This document shows positions 39,301-51,300 of a DNA stretch of 64,000 bases, piece after piece (position 1 is the stretch's first letter; every line of letters begins with the position of its first letter). The translations under genes were made by a program, and so were the position numbers. A model generated the notes under the pieces. The model searched no databases. It was not told the DNA's origin and saw only the letters and a program-made list of their open reading frames with translations. Source of the DNA: Tetracentron sinense (Eukaryota; Streptophyta; Magnoliopsida; Trochodendrales; Trochodendraceae); NCBI GenBank assembly GCA_015143295.1, contig CM026557.1, positions 42,665,965-42,729,964 of the forward strand. Reading direction: 5' to 3'.

Positions 39301-42300
39301 AATCTGTATTTAATCGTGATCTTGTTGATGGCTCGACTATCAACACACATCCTCCAAGTTCCATCGCGCTTAGGAGTGAGGAGAGCAGGTACTGCACAGG
39401 GACTCATACTTTCTCTTATAAATCCCTTATCAAGGAGATCGTCCACTTGCCTTTTAAGTTTGGCATACTCTGTTGGGTTCATGCGATAGGCTGGCAAGTT
39501 TGGTAAAACAGCTCCAGGTACCAAATCGATTGCGTGTTGGATATCCCTAATTGGTGGTAATTCTTTTGGTAGTTCTTCCGGAATGAGATCTGAAAAATCC
39601 GATAAAAGCTTTTGAATTTCAGGTGGCTGCTCCTTCGGCATTTCCTTGGGTTCTTCAACTTCACGACCCACTAATGCATAAATTAGCCCTTGATTTCGGC
39701 TATCCTCTATTAATTCTCGCATGGTAAGCACATTAGAGGAGGTCTTCTTTTCCACCTTCACGGGTAAGGTATCCTTCATGGGCTTAAGAATAGTCCGACG
39801 ACCATTGTGTAAAAATGTATAGGTATTGGCAAACCCATCATGTTGAACCTTGCGGTCATATAGCCAAGGTCGTCCCAACAAGATGTGGCTAACTTTCATT
39901 GGGATAACATCACACCAAACTGAATCAGAATAATTTTGACCCAAAGAAAAATTAACTAAGCATCGAGTACTTACCGGTATTGATGTGTCATTTACCCAAG
40001 CAACTCGATAAGGTCGTGGGTGTTTTTCCACCTTTAGATTTAACTTATCAACCAACTCCTGGGAAGCCACGTTCATGCTACTTCCTCCATCGATGATGAC
40101 CTTGCAAACTTTTCCTTCACATGCTACATGAGTATGAAAAATATTGGTGCGACGCCAATCTTTTTTCTCCTCTTCCTTAGGGATGGTCAAGATTCTTCGA
40201 ACTATAAGAGTAGTCTCAGTGAGTCCTTCTAATTCTTCAATATCAGACTCTTTTAATGGTTCAACACCTTGATCATTAGCTAATTGATCTTCTTCGATTT
40301 CTTCTTCACAATAGTGAATGTTCTTTGTAGGGCACACAACTACATAATGCCCTGCTCCACCACACTTGTAGCATTTTGCTTCACTATCACGACGTGATGT
40401 ACTATTCACAGGAGCCTTGCCCTTGTTACCATCTCCACCAAATAGCTTGGAGTTGCTAAATTTGTTGATTAAAGGAGAGTTTGAAGTACTCACATTGCTA
40501 CAGGGAACACTGGAAGTATTTTGAGAGGTAGAGAATCCTCCAACTACGACTCCAGTACGCTTTAGCGTTGAGTGCCTTAATTGAGCTTCAATCTTTAAGG
40601 CCAACTGGTAAGCTTCTTCAAGGCTTGTCAAGCGTATAGTCGTGAGTTCCTTCTTAATTTTCATCTTCAAACCCATCCGATACCGCGATATAGCTTGTCG
40701 CTCATCTTCTGTTATCCGGCTACGAATAGTCAATTCATTCAATTTCTCCGTGTATTCTTCTATACTAGAAGCTCCGTGTCGAAGTTGAAATAAATCCTCA
40801 AAGATGGTTTCTTCATAATCAAGAGGAAGATACTTCTCTTTCAACTTCAATTTCATCTCCTCCCAATCACTGATAGGAGGTTGACCGAGTCTATAGAGTC
40901 GATCCTCTATACTATGCCACCATATACGAGCTTATCCCTTGAGTTTCATTTTCACAAAACGGACCCGTCGTTCTTCGGACATTTCGAACCAATCAAAATA
41001 ATCTTCCAAAGACATTAACCAGTCTTGGAAGGCATGCGGATCTAGCTTTCCAAATAAATCAGCAACTTCAACTTTAACTCCCCTCGATCCATCATCAAAT
41101 CGATCTCTATAATTATCACGACGCTCGAAGATTTGACGGAAATTGCCTTGTGGAATTCTAGCTTCAACACGATGTGGAGGTGGTCTATGCAAAGTAGAGT
41201 CATCGCGAATTGGAGTATGAGTTACTGATGCTTTGGGCTGATTGTTCCTCGTGCCCTCACCAATGCCACCTATGTCTTCATGCTCTTGAAAAACTTCATC
41301 AAAATTTGTGTCACCATTGTTGGGTTCTTGTTGAACTTCTTCCGGCTGCTCCGGGAATATACGAGACCATAGGATGTCTGTACGTTGGGAGAGTTGTTGC
41401 ACTTGTTGAACTAACTCCAAAAGAAGTTCATCTCGTTGAGATTGCGTAAGTTTAGGAGCATATGGTTGTCCACTTCGAGTAGACATTCTTTCACAAAATT
41501 GCCAAGAAGTCGGAACTTGCTCTAATACCAAAAATTGATGTAGGACGAAGGAAGAATGATGCTAGATTATAATAAAGGGAATACAAAGTTTAAAGAGAAA
41601 TGAAATAAGAAGAAAGAAAGAAGAGAAGTAGAGTCTCACTACTTCTATGGAATACCTAGGATTGGAGTCTCACCAATTTAGGCGTCCGAAGATGGAGTCA
41701 CACCTTACTTAAAGAAGAACTTTCATTCACTTCAATTCTATCATGCTTACATTTCCATAGGGTCTTCTATTTATAGGCATTAATAGAACATTCTACATAA
41801 AAGCTAAGACATTAAGATTCTAGAACCAACTAAGAACTCTTGGACTTTCTAGACCCTTAGGTTTTCTAGAATATTCTAAATGACTCTTGACTATCTAGAG
41901 AATATTAAAGACTTTTAACTTTCTAGAAAACTCTTTAGACTTAACTTTTTAGAAAGTTCTTGACATTCTAGAAATTCTTTAATAACTTTTTTGGCTTTCT
42001 AGAGTATTCTATCAACTTCCAAAAAGAGTCATGGTCTTTCTAAAAGACCCCATTAATGCATGGTTGGATTTTCAGATTTGTGGGCCCATTTTATGGGCTT
42101 TATGGATTGTCATGAGTTTTCTTGGGCCTACGGCTGTACACTTTGAGGTCCACGAGTCTGTCTTCATCATGTTTATTTACCTTTTGTCTTACATCCCAGC
42201 CAACACTTTGAGCTTATGTTCAGAGCCATTACAAAACACGCCTCGCTTGAGCTAGGTCATCCTCGCTCGAGCGACAATGTTTCTGTAATCGTCTTGAACC

Positions 42301-45300
42301 TCCTAGACCAACCCAGACTTCCTTAAACCCCTCAACCAAACTAGGGTTAGCTCTAATCCCGGTTAATTTTACATACCCATTCTTAAACAATGCTGAAAAC
42401 AGTGTTGTTCCTTGGCTGTTGGGATATTCCCCAGCCAACCCTCAAACTGGACCACCTCAGAGGCTCAGACCCATTATAGAGCAATCGCAAAAGACTATTT
42501 GCTCAAGCCAGGATCACCTCGCTCGAGCGAGTAGGATTTTGTTATCGTTCTGATTTCCTCAAACCCCTTGACCTTGCCATGGATTAATTTTTAACCCTCG
42601 TTAATCTACCTTGCCATATGCAATCCCCCATTAGGAAATAGTGCTAGAACCAGCATTGCTTCATAATAATCCAGGTTTAGACCTCAGTCTTCTCCCAGAC
42701 TCCTAGTTAGGTTGATCACAGAACCATATTCGCTCGAGCCAGATCATATTCACTTGAGCGAGTATGATTCGGTAATCAATCCTGAAATCCCAGTTTACTC
42801 ACACCTTCTTAACCCAACTCGAGTTATTTCTAACCCTAGTTAGCTTGCCAACTCACCATTGCTCCTAGGCAGGCATGAGCTTAAACTGTCCTTTTGTTCC
42901 GGAATGAGCCTAAACTACCCAATAATAAACCAAAATACAAAAACATTCAAAAACCAAACAAAAATCCAAAAATATTCAATCAACCCTCAAATCACCTTAG
43001 CACCCGCGCTTAATCGAATTACAATAGTTTGATCCCGCCAAATCGGGTATGTAGACAACCCCAAATGGGTCCAACCTCCCCCTAAGTTAGATTCCCGTTT
43101 CTATTCAGTTATCATAATTAAATAGAATTCATATTTCCTTTGATAATTTCATCTTAATTGGCTTAGACTTAAGGAGTAGGTTACCTTCTTCGGATGGGGG
43201 TCCCGGGGTGCCTAACACTTTCCTCGAAAGTTAATCGAATCGCTTACCTAGAATTTCTAAGTAGACCATGGGCCATATCCATTTCTACATTGGGTTCCTA
43301 TTTGCCCCATAAAATAAATAGGTGGCGACTCCAATAGGAATTTAGTGTCGTTCCTCCACAAGGCTCGGCCTGGAAGGAAAGGTGGTAAATTCCAGCGCTC
43401 ACAGATTAAACTAGCAAAAAAATGATTGGGCTGCTCAAACTCTAGGCATAAACATATAATTATGCCTTAGGTAAAGCTCATTTCAAGCATGTCAAGTTCG
43501 GGTTATTCAAGTGCAGACTAAACTAGCCAAAAAAATGATTGGGATGCTCGGGCCCCAATTGTTGAATACGGCTTTAGCTTTATTCCTATGGGTCTTGTCT
43601 TTATGTTATCTCTTATATATTGTATTGTGAGTCTACTATTAGTAGCTCTTATATACTAATAGTAGACCATTAGTGAAATATAAATAATAAAGTGTGTGTG
43701 AGAAAGATAATTAATCTCTCAATAATTTTCTCTAAACCTAATATCTTTCTCCTTCTTCTTCCTCTCTCTCTCAAACTCTAAACTCTCAAACCTTAACTTC
43801 CAACCCTAATAATCTCACAAACTAAACTAGCCTGGTATCAGAGCCAAAGGGAAGACCCAAGGAACGAACTCAGAGGAGTGCTGACGTCAACCATACGGTA
43901 CGGACTGTCAGAATTGCGTCACAATTCTGAGAATTGTAATTATTTTTTTAGAATTTTCTAAGATCTAGATATGTATTTTTCCGATTTTTCATCAAAAATT
44001 AGAAAAAAAATTCAGATATGTTTTTTGGATTATGCGATTGATTTAGAAGTTTTTTGGGGACTCAAAACTATTGTATTTGATCTATATGATAAATATTGAC
44101 GGATTGAAACAAGTTTCATGAAGATCAGAGAAGTATTGAATACCCAGTGAAGGTTTTTCACCCCCATAATTGTCGTTTTTTACTGTTATGACCATTTTTT
44201 TGTTACTTGAAAATTGGTATATGACTGGTGGGGGCTATTCCATGGATTTCTATTATCCCAAACACTATTAGGTTGTTGTCGAGTCGATTTTTTGGTTTTT
44301 TGACTATTCTACCTATTGTAGAGGTACTTTTGGGTGTTTTTTGGGTTGTGGAACCCTAGCTTGTTGTTTTTTGAAGATCAGTACTCTCTTAGAGTTGATT
44401 TGTGTAAAACAGTCTTGTGACATTCATTATGGATGAATTTGAGGTAAGTCACTCCTCTAGTGTCCTTGTACAGGATGGAGGGAGTATTAGGGTTAGTGTT
44501 AGTGATTCAACAAACCTCCAGATTACTACAGTGAAATTAGATGAGACAAATTTTCTTGTTTGGTGTCAATCTGCAATGTTGTTTATTAAAGGCAAGGGGA
44601 AGATGGGATACTTGAAAGGTACTATCTCCAATCCCAAATCTACAGATCCAGCCTATGCTAAGTGGGAGGCTGAGAATGCAGTTGTAATGTCATGGCTCCT
44701 CCACTCTATGCAGCCAGACATCAGTAGTGCATACCTGTTTCTTCCTTCTGAAAAGCTATATGGGATATCATGACACAGACCTATTCTAAGATTGGAGGGT
44801 ACAGTCCGTGTTTATGAGTCGCATTAGAGTATCTCACAACTCAAGCAAAGGGATATGTTTATTCTCACCTACTACTCTACTCTTCGCCGTCTCTAGGAAG
44901 AGCTAAATCACTATTAGACCTTCTAGGCTAAGTGCCCTAAGGATGCAGCTGCTTATACAAAACTGGTTGAACAAAATCAGGTGTTTGAGCTACTTGCAGG
45001 GTTGAATATGGATTATGAACAAGTCATTGTTCAAATACTTGGCAAAGACCCGATCACATCCCCTTAATGAGGTTTATGCATACTTACATAATGAGGAGCG
45101 TCGTCAGAGTGCTATGCTCCCTCCACCCATTATTGATAGATTTGCACTAGCCTCCTCATTCCAACAGGGAGGCAAGAGTGGCGGTCATGGCAAAGGTGGT
45201 CGTTTTGGATCTTCTGGACCGTCTACTGATGATCGGGACAAACTTAAATATGACCACAGTGAGTGCACACATCATACAAAAGACACTTGTTGAGATCTAC

Positions 45301-48300
45301 ATTGTTGTCCACCCCCACGGAGTCTTGGTAGTGGACGAGGAGACAGGGACAGAAGACCAGGAGGGTCTTACATCCACAACATCAGTATCTACTATTGTAC
45401 CTCTATCTAATAACTCTCACCTGTCTCGAGATGAGATCGATCTCTTCCGCCGTTTTATGTCCCAGTTGGAGACACCGAGTATCGCCAGTGCCGCCTCAGT
45501 CCCTTACTCAGGTACCTCAGCCTTGGCTGTCAGTGCATCTGTTTTTGATCATAATCACTCCTAAATCATTAATTCAAGAGCATTTAATCATATGACTGGT
45601 ATGTCTTCTTTTTTTTATCTTACATCATTGATTCTTATAGACACGAAGTTAAAGCTGCGGATGGTACTCATCATCCATTGTGGGTAAGGGGAGTGTTGAT
45701 GTTACACCCTCTATGTCCCTTTTCTTTGTTCTTCATGTTCCTAAGTTCACCTTGAATTTTTTATCTGTTAGCAATATTACCAAATCATTGAACTGTAGCG
45801 TCATTTTCTTTCATTCTCATAGTGTGTTTCAGGACTTGAAAATGAAGAGGACGATTGGTACGGGCCATTAGGAGCGAGGACAGTATCTGTTCGATTCTTT
45901 GCCTCGTATTGCTTCATCAGTCCAGCAGATACCACATGGTGTTCGGAGTATTTGTAATATGGATGAGTTATACCGGTGGCACATACATCTCAATCACTCC
46001 TCTATTTCCCTTCATAGGCATTTGTTTCCGCATTTATCTGTTTCTAGTGTGTTTTCTTCTTTTCAATGTGAAACTTACGAGTTTGCAAAACATTGTCAAA
46101 CTTTATATCCATATAGTGGTAATAAATGCAATTCACCATTTTCTATCTTGTTTTCTAATGTGTGGGGACCATCCCTTATAAGTGGTTTTAAGTATTTTGT
46201 TACTTTTGTAGATGATTTTTCTCGTACTACATGGTTGTATATGTTGAAATCTAAGAGTGAAGTGGCACTGTTTTTCCTTCTTTTCCTACAATGATTGTCA
46301 CTCATATTAACGCCTCAATTAAAGTCCTTCGTTCAGATAATGGAAATATATGTATACTAGTTTGGCAACATTTTTTTATTCTCATGGTATCATTCATCAG
46401 ATTTCTTGTGTTGGCACACCTCAACAAAATGGTGTACCTGAGCGAAAAAACAAACATTTATTGGAAGTCACTCGCTCGCTTATGCTTGCTATAAATGACC
46501 CTAAACTTTTTTGGAACGACATCGTTTTGACTACTACTTTCTTAATCAATCGGATGCATTCCCGGATTTTGGAGTTTCAATCTCCTGTTTCCTTGTAATC
46601 CCCTTCCACTTCTTTGTTTCCAGTGGCCCCACGGTTTTTTGGATGTATTTGCTTTGTGCATATTACTTGTTCTGCTCGCACAAGGTTTTATCCTAAGGCT
46701 CTTCGATGTATCTTTCTTGGGTATGTTCATCATCATAAGGGTTCTAAATGTTATCATCCTCCTTCTCGCCGGTCATTCATATCTATGGATGTCACCTTTT
46801 TTGAGTTTACTCCATATTTTTCTATCAATGAGACATCTCTTCAGGGGGAGAGCATCAGGGAAGAGATATCTTCTTCTCTTCTCATTCCTATTTTCTCTTC
46901 TGAGAGCGATTCTAGACAAGGGGAGTGTGAACTTGTGATCAAAGAATTGCAAGTATACAAGAGAAGGCAGAAAGAACCTCATGAGCCCCACCAAGAGACC
47001 TGTTCTGATCCATGTAACATTATTGTTCATTCTAATCCTGATATTGTTGAGTCTAAAATTCCTATTACCTTTAAAAAAGGCACTAGAACATGTACTCAAC
47101 ATCCTATCTCTAATGTTTTATCTTACCATGTCTTGTCTTCTGTGTCTGTCTCTCACAGTTTAGCAGATGCACTATCTCAACCAAAATGAAAACAGGCTAT
47201 AGAAGAAGAGATGTGTGCACTTGAAAAAAATAGTACCTGGGATATGGTCAATCTATCAAGCCGGAAGAGGTCGGTTGGATGTAGGTGGGTGTTTACAGTA
47301 AAACACCGCTCGGATGGCTCAGTTGAGAGATACAAAGCTCGCTTGGTCGCAAAGGGGTATAATCAGACGTACGGCATAAACTATCATGAGACATTTGCTC
47401 CACTTGCAAAAATGAACTCAGTGAGAGTCCTCCTTTCTCTATCAGTCAATCAGAATTGGTCATTGTCTCAGCTTGATGTGAAGAATGCATTTTTTCAAGG
47501 TGATTTAGAGGAAGAGGTGTATATGATACCTCCTCCTAGGTTCAAATGCCCCTCAAATGAAGGAAAGGTGTGTAAGCTAAAAAAGGCTTTGTATGGACTG
47601 AATCAGCCTCCCAGAGCATGGTTTGAGCGTTTTTGTAATGCTATGGTAAAGAATGGTTGTTTCTCAAGCCGCCATGCCAGAAAGTGACTGTCTTGATTGT
47701 TTATGTAGATGACATTGTTGTAACAGGTGATGATTTGGATGAGATAGAATCTCTGAAGGGTAAGTTAGCAAAGGAATTTGAGATCAAAGATATGAATCTT
47801 CTAAAGTAGTTCCTTGGAATTCAAGTTGTCAGATCTAAACATGGCATATTTGTCTCACATCGCAAGTATATACCTGACCTACTGGAGGAGACAGGCATGA
47901 TGGGTTGTAAGCCATGTGATACACTTATAGAATCTAATCATAAACTAAGTGAAGCTAGTTGGGAACATCTGCCAGATGTTAGAAGGTACCAACTACAAAA
48001 GACTTGTTGGCAGACTTATTTATCTATCATTTACCAGGCCAGACATTACTTATGTTGTTAGTATAGTCAATCAATTCATGCATTCACCAATTACTTGCCA
48101 CTTGGAGGCAGTGAATCGGATCCTCCACTACTTAAAGTCATCTCCTAAGAAGGGTTATACCTGTAATGGGAACTTAGAGGTTGAAGCCTACACTAACGTA
48201 GATTTGGGCTGGCTCGATTTTTGATAGACGCTCTACTTCCAGGTATTGCACCATGGTTGGAGGTAACCTTGTCACATGGAAAAGTAAAAAGCATAATGTA

Positions 48301-51300
48301 GTTACTAGATCCAATGCAGAGGCAGAATTTAGAGCCATGGCACACGGTGTATATGAAATTCTTTGGCTCCAATTACTCCTGAGTGAGATTGGGCTTCCTA
48401 CTGAAAGCCCCATGAGCTTATATTGTGATAATAAAGTTGCTATTAGTATTGTTCATAATCCGGTGCAGCATGACAGAACAAAGCATATTGAGGTAGATCG
48501 TCATTTCATCAAGGAGAAGTTGAAGGCGGGATATATTTTGCACCCCGTTTGTGAAGTCAGAAGATCAACTAGCTGATGTGTTGACTAAAGGTCTTGGTGG
48601 TACTCAGTTTTGAAATATTATTGGCAAATTGGGCATGAGTGATATCTCTACACCAACTTGAAGGGGAGTGCTGAATAAGGCTTTATGGGCTTTATTCCTA
48701 TGGGCCTTGTCTTTATGTTATCTCTTATATACCGTATTATAGGTCTACTATTAGTAGCTCTTATATACTAATAGTAGACCATTAGTGGAATAGAAATAAT
48801 GAAGTGTATGAGAGAAATCATTAATTTCTCACTAATTTTCCCTAAACCTAATCTCCTATATACTGTATTGTAGCCCTACTATTAGTAGCTCTTATATACT
48901 AATAGTAGACCATTAGTGGAATATAAATAATGAAGTGTGTGAGAGAGATCATCAATCTCACTTACTAATTTCCCTAAACCTAATCTCCTTCTCCTTCTTC
49001 TTCTTCCTCTCTCTCTCAAACCCTAAACTCTCAAACTCTAACTTCTAACCCTAATAAACTCATAAACTAAACAACTCCAATAACTTGCCATGAGATTGTG
49101 CCAAATGTGGATAGACCAGACTCAACCTGAACTGGCGTCAGCACAGCCCAATGTGCAAGCCTTAATCACTAGGCAACTGCTTTAGCAGGTGAGCAAACCC
49201 CGCACCTGAATCTGGCTCAAGTGGGAGTTAGCTCAGCTTTAGACTTATAATCCATATATTAGCTCAGTGGCTCTCTTAACAACTAAGAATCACAATAACA
49301 TAAGGATAGGGATCCTCTTTCCCACTAAGGAGAAGCCCCTGACCTCTTTGATGTATCATCATCTACTCTTCACTGCTCTTCATAAGGCAAAAGCATGGCA
49401 GAACTGGGAGCTCTATATTTGGTGGGAGCGGCAGGTTACTATCACCACCATTTTCTTATGTGTGTGAACAAGTGTGGCATCGGCTGCAGCTGTGTACAGC
49501 CATTCAACTTCTTTTTTTTGTTTTCTTTCTTATGTTATTTGAACAGAAGTTATGTTTGCTATTTTAATATACTTTCAGTGTGGAATATTAGTATATTTCT
49601 TATAATTCTAGTAAAAAAATTAAGTAGCCTAGGGCTGAAAATCATGAAGAAATTCTTTGTAGTCCTATCAGTCAACGGGATGGACTGCGTCACCATGTCG
49701 ACATAAATGGGATACAGAAGCAAGACATTTCATCGAAGGAATAATCACACATGGCAATTTTGTCGCACCTTTGATTTTAATTTTATATTATATATGCACA
49801 GTTACACAAAAACACATGGACATAATCTAATCCATTTTTGGTGTTTATGCAATTAATTTTGTGTCCTATTGTCTAGCAATTAAAGAAAGAAATTCACCTT
49901 ACAATGCCCATGCAAAATAAAAATTATACCATATATGAAATCAAGAATCTTACTTAGTATTTTTATGATTTCCCATGTCCATTAAACCATGATAACAGGA
50001 ACATGAGTATGCAGTCAAAGAAATGCCAAGGACGAATGACTCATAAGACTCAACATACAAGCCAACAACCTACATAGTTGTATACCATTTTCTGAGGAAA
50101 AAAAGGAAAAAGAAAATATAAATACCAAGCCATCGGTACATGATTAAAAAACTTCTCTTGATTACCAAACTGGACAGCTGAAGGCTGCTGATATTCAGAC
50201 CCTGATATGTGCTTTGAGAAAAGGCATAAACCGCTGATGGGAGGACCTACCACCTGATAGTGCTTCCCGCGAGGAAGGGGCAAAAATATAGAAGTAAATT
50301 TTAAAAGATAAACCATGGCATTATCCCCAACCTGCACATTTTACAATTTTGACCCCATTAAATAGAAAAAGTAGAACAAATAATGCTTCACGCTAATATC
50401 TTGAAGAAAACCATAGATATGGAAGTATCAAGCACTTACCCTCTTTAATAGTAGACCCCATGCTGAAGAAGTAAGAAGATCTACAATGGGGCTTGAACGA
50501 TTGCACTGTTAGATACAGATGAACATCTCCAGAGTGTCAGGACTCAGGAGACTTTAATGTGGTCACGTACTGAAGTAATTAAAATCGACAAACAAGGCCC
50601 ACTGAAATTTACATATCATGTCTCTTCAGAAAAATAATGAATGTTAATATTAACGTCTTCATGTGCATATCTGACTCTCTGTCATGGTAGTATAGTATTG
50701 CTACTTTTATTTCATGCAATGGTAGAGATGCAAAATCTTTAAGTTTATATCTTTGTAAGTTGGTAGAGTCGTTGGGTGTTGAAACCACAACATTGGCTCA
50801 AAACCCATCCTTACCTTCTATAACACTAATCATTATGGCTAGAGATGCAATATTTTTGCCTTCTATATTTCTAGGCTTCTAGCCAAGATTATCAGTTCCC
50901 AAGGAGAGTTGTGATCTCTCATTTGACTATTTTCTGAAATTGCACCTTTTATATATTTCTAGCCAAAATTATCAGTTCCCAAGGAGAGCTGTGATCTCTC
51001 ATTTGACTATTTTCTGAAATTGCACCTTTTATATATTTCTAGCCAAAATTATCAGTTCCCAAGGAGAGCTGTGATCTCTCATTTGACTATTTTCTGAAAT
51101 TGCACATGTTACCTGAGCAGGAGCAAGAGTGGAGCCAAGATTTTATTGTAGGGGGAGGCACACAATGGTTGATTGAAAATATTAGTAATTGTTGATGAAT
51201 TTGTGGAGAATAATTAGACGGGTACGAAATATTTTGGGTCTAGGGGGATGGGGGTTAAGGGGCCATACCCCCAAAAAAAAAAATTAGCGACTAAGTCAGT

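Larger units (their letters stand above)
36108..42169 (-). mobile_element. nearly intact Ty3/gypsy chromodomain retrotransposon
   Basis: It is 6062 bp with LTRs at both ends and exact target duplications TGTTT (36103-36107, 42170-42174). On the minus strand the order is 5' LTR, a primer-binding site like initiator-methionine tRNA (TGGTATTAGAGC, near 41525), gag-pol, a polypurine tract (acggggggaat) and the 3' LTR. The LTRs differ by about 13 substitutions and two indels by eye, so it is the youngest element in the window. It lies in the solo LTR within TERT intron 4. Confidence 0.93.
33844..43403. mobile_element. solo LTR (~2.5 kb) of a gypsy-type element, invaded twice
   Basis: It starts TGTAAGCACCCC and ends AGCGCTCACA. 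The empty-site copy at 43505 shows that flanking sequences join as 'gcagactaaactagcc', so the insertion boundary is secure. Flanks AGACT/AGATT look like a decayed 5-bp duplication. The end 'ggtggcgactcc' plus a long LTR suggests a Ty3/gypsy family. Repeated 'ctcgctcgagcgag' motifs run through it. No gag or pol of its own is present. Inserts are a MITE-like element at 33981-34976 and the chromodomain element at 36108-42169. Confidence 0.7.
33784..43560. repeat. tandemly duplicated host unit split by an LTR
   Basis: A unit of roughly 95-130 bp ('ttcaagcatgtcaagtt', 'ggttattcaagtgcagacta', 'aactagccaaaaaaatgatt') occurs twice. One copy is split, with its left part at 33784-33841 and right part at 43404-43440. 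The intact copy is at about 43466-43555. The large LTR interrupted the first copy. Confidence 0.7.
43560..49076 (+). mobile_element. Ty1/copia retrotransposon, complete but decayed
   Basis: It begins TGTTGAATACGG and is flanked by CCAAT (43555-43559) and CCAAT (49077-49081), an exact 5-bp duplication. The 5' LTR is about 43560-43830. A primer-binding site TGGTATCAGAGCC (initiator-methionine tRNA) starts at 43833, and a polypurine tract (ttgaaggggag) precedes the 3' LTR at 48669. The 3' LTR is longer because of an internal duplication of about 130 bp. Confidence 0.88.

Noticed and set aside
39097-39489. Plus-strand 130-codon open frame
   Set aside because: Shadow of the gypsy reverse transcriptase on the minus strand.
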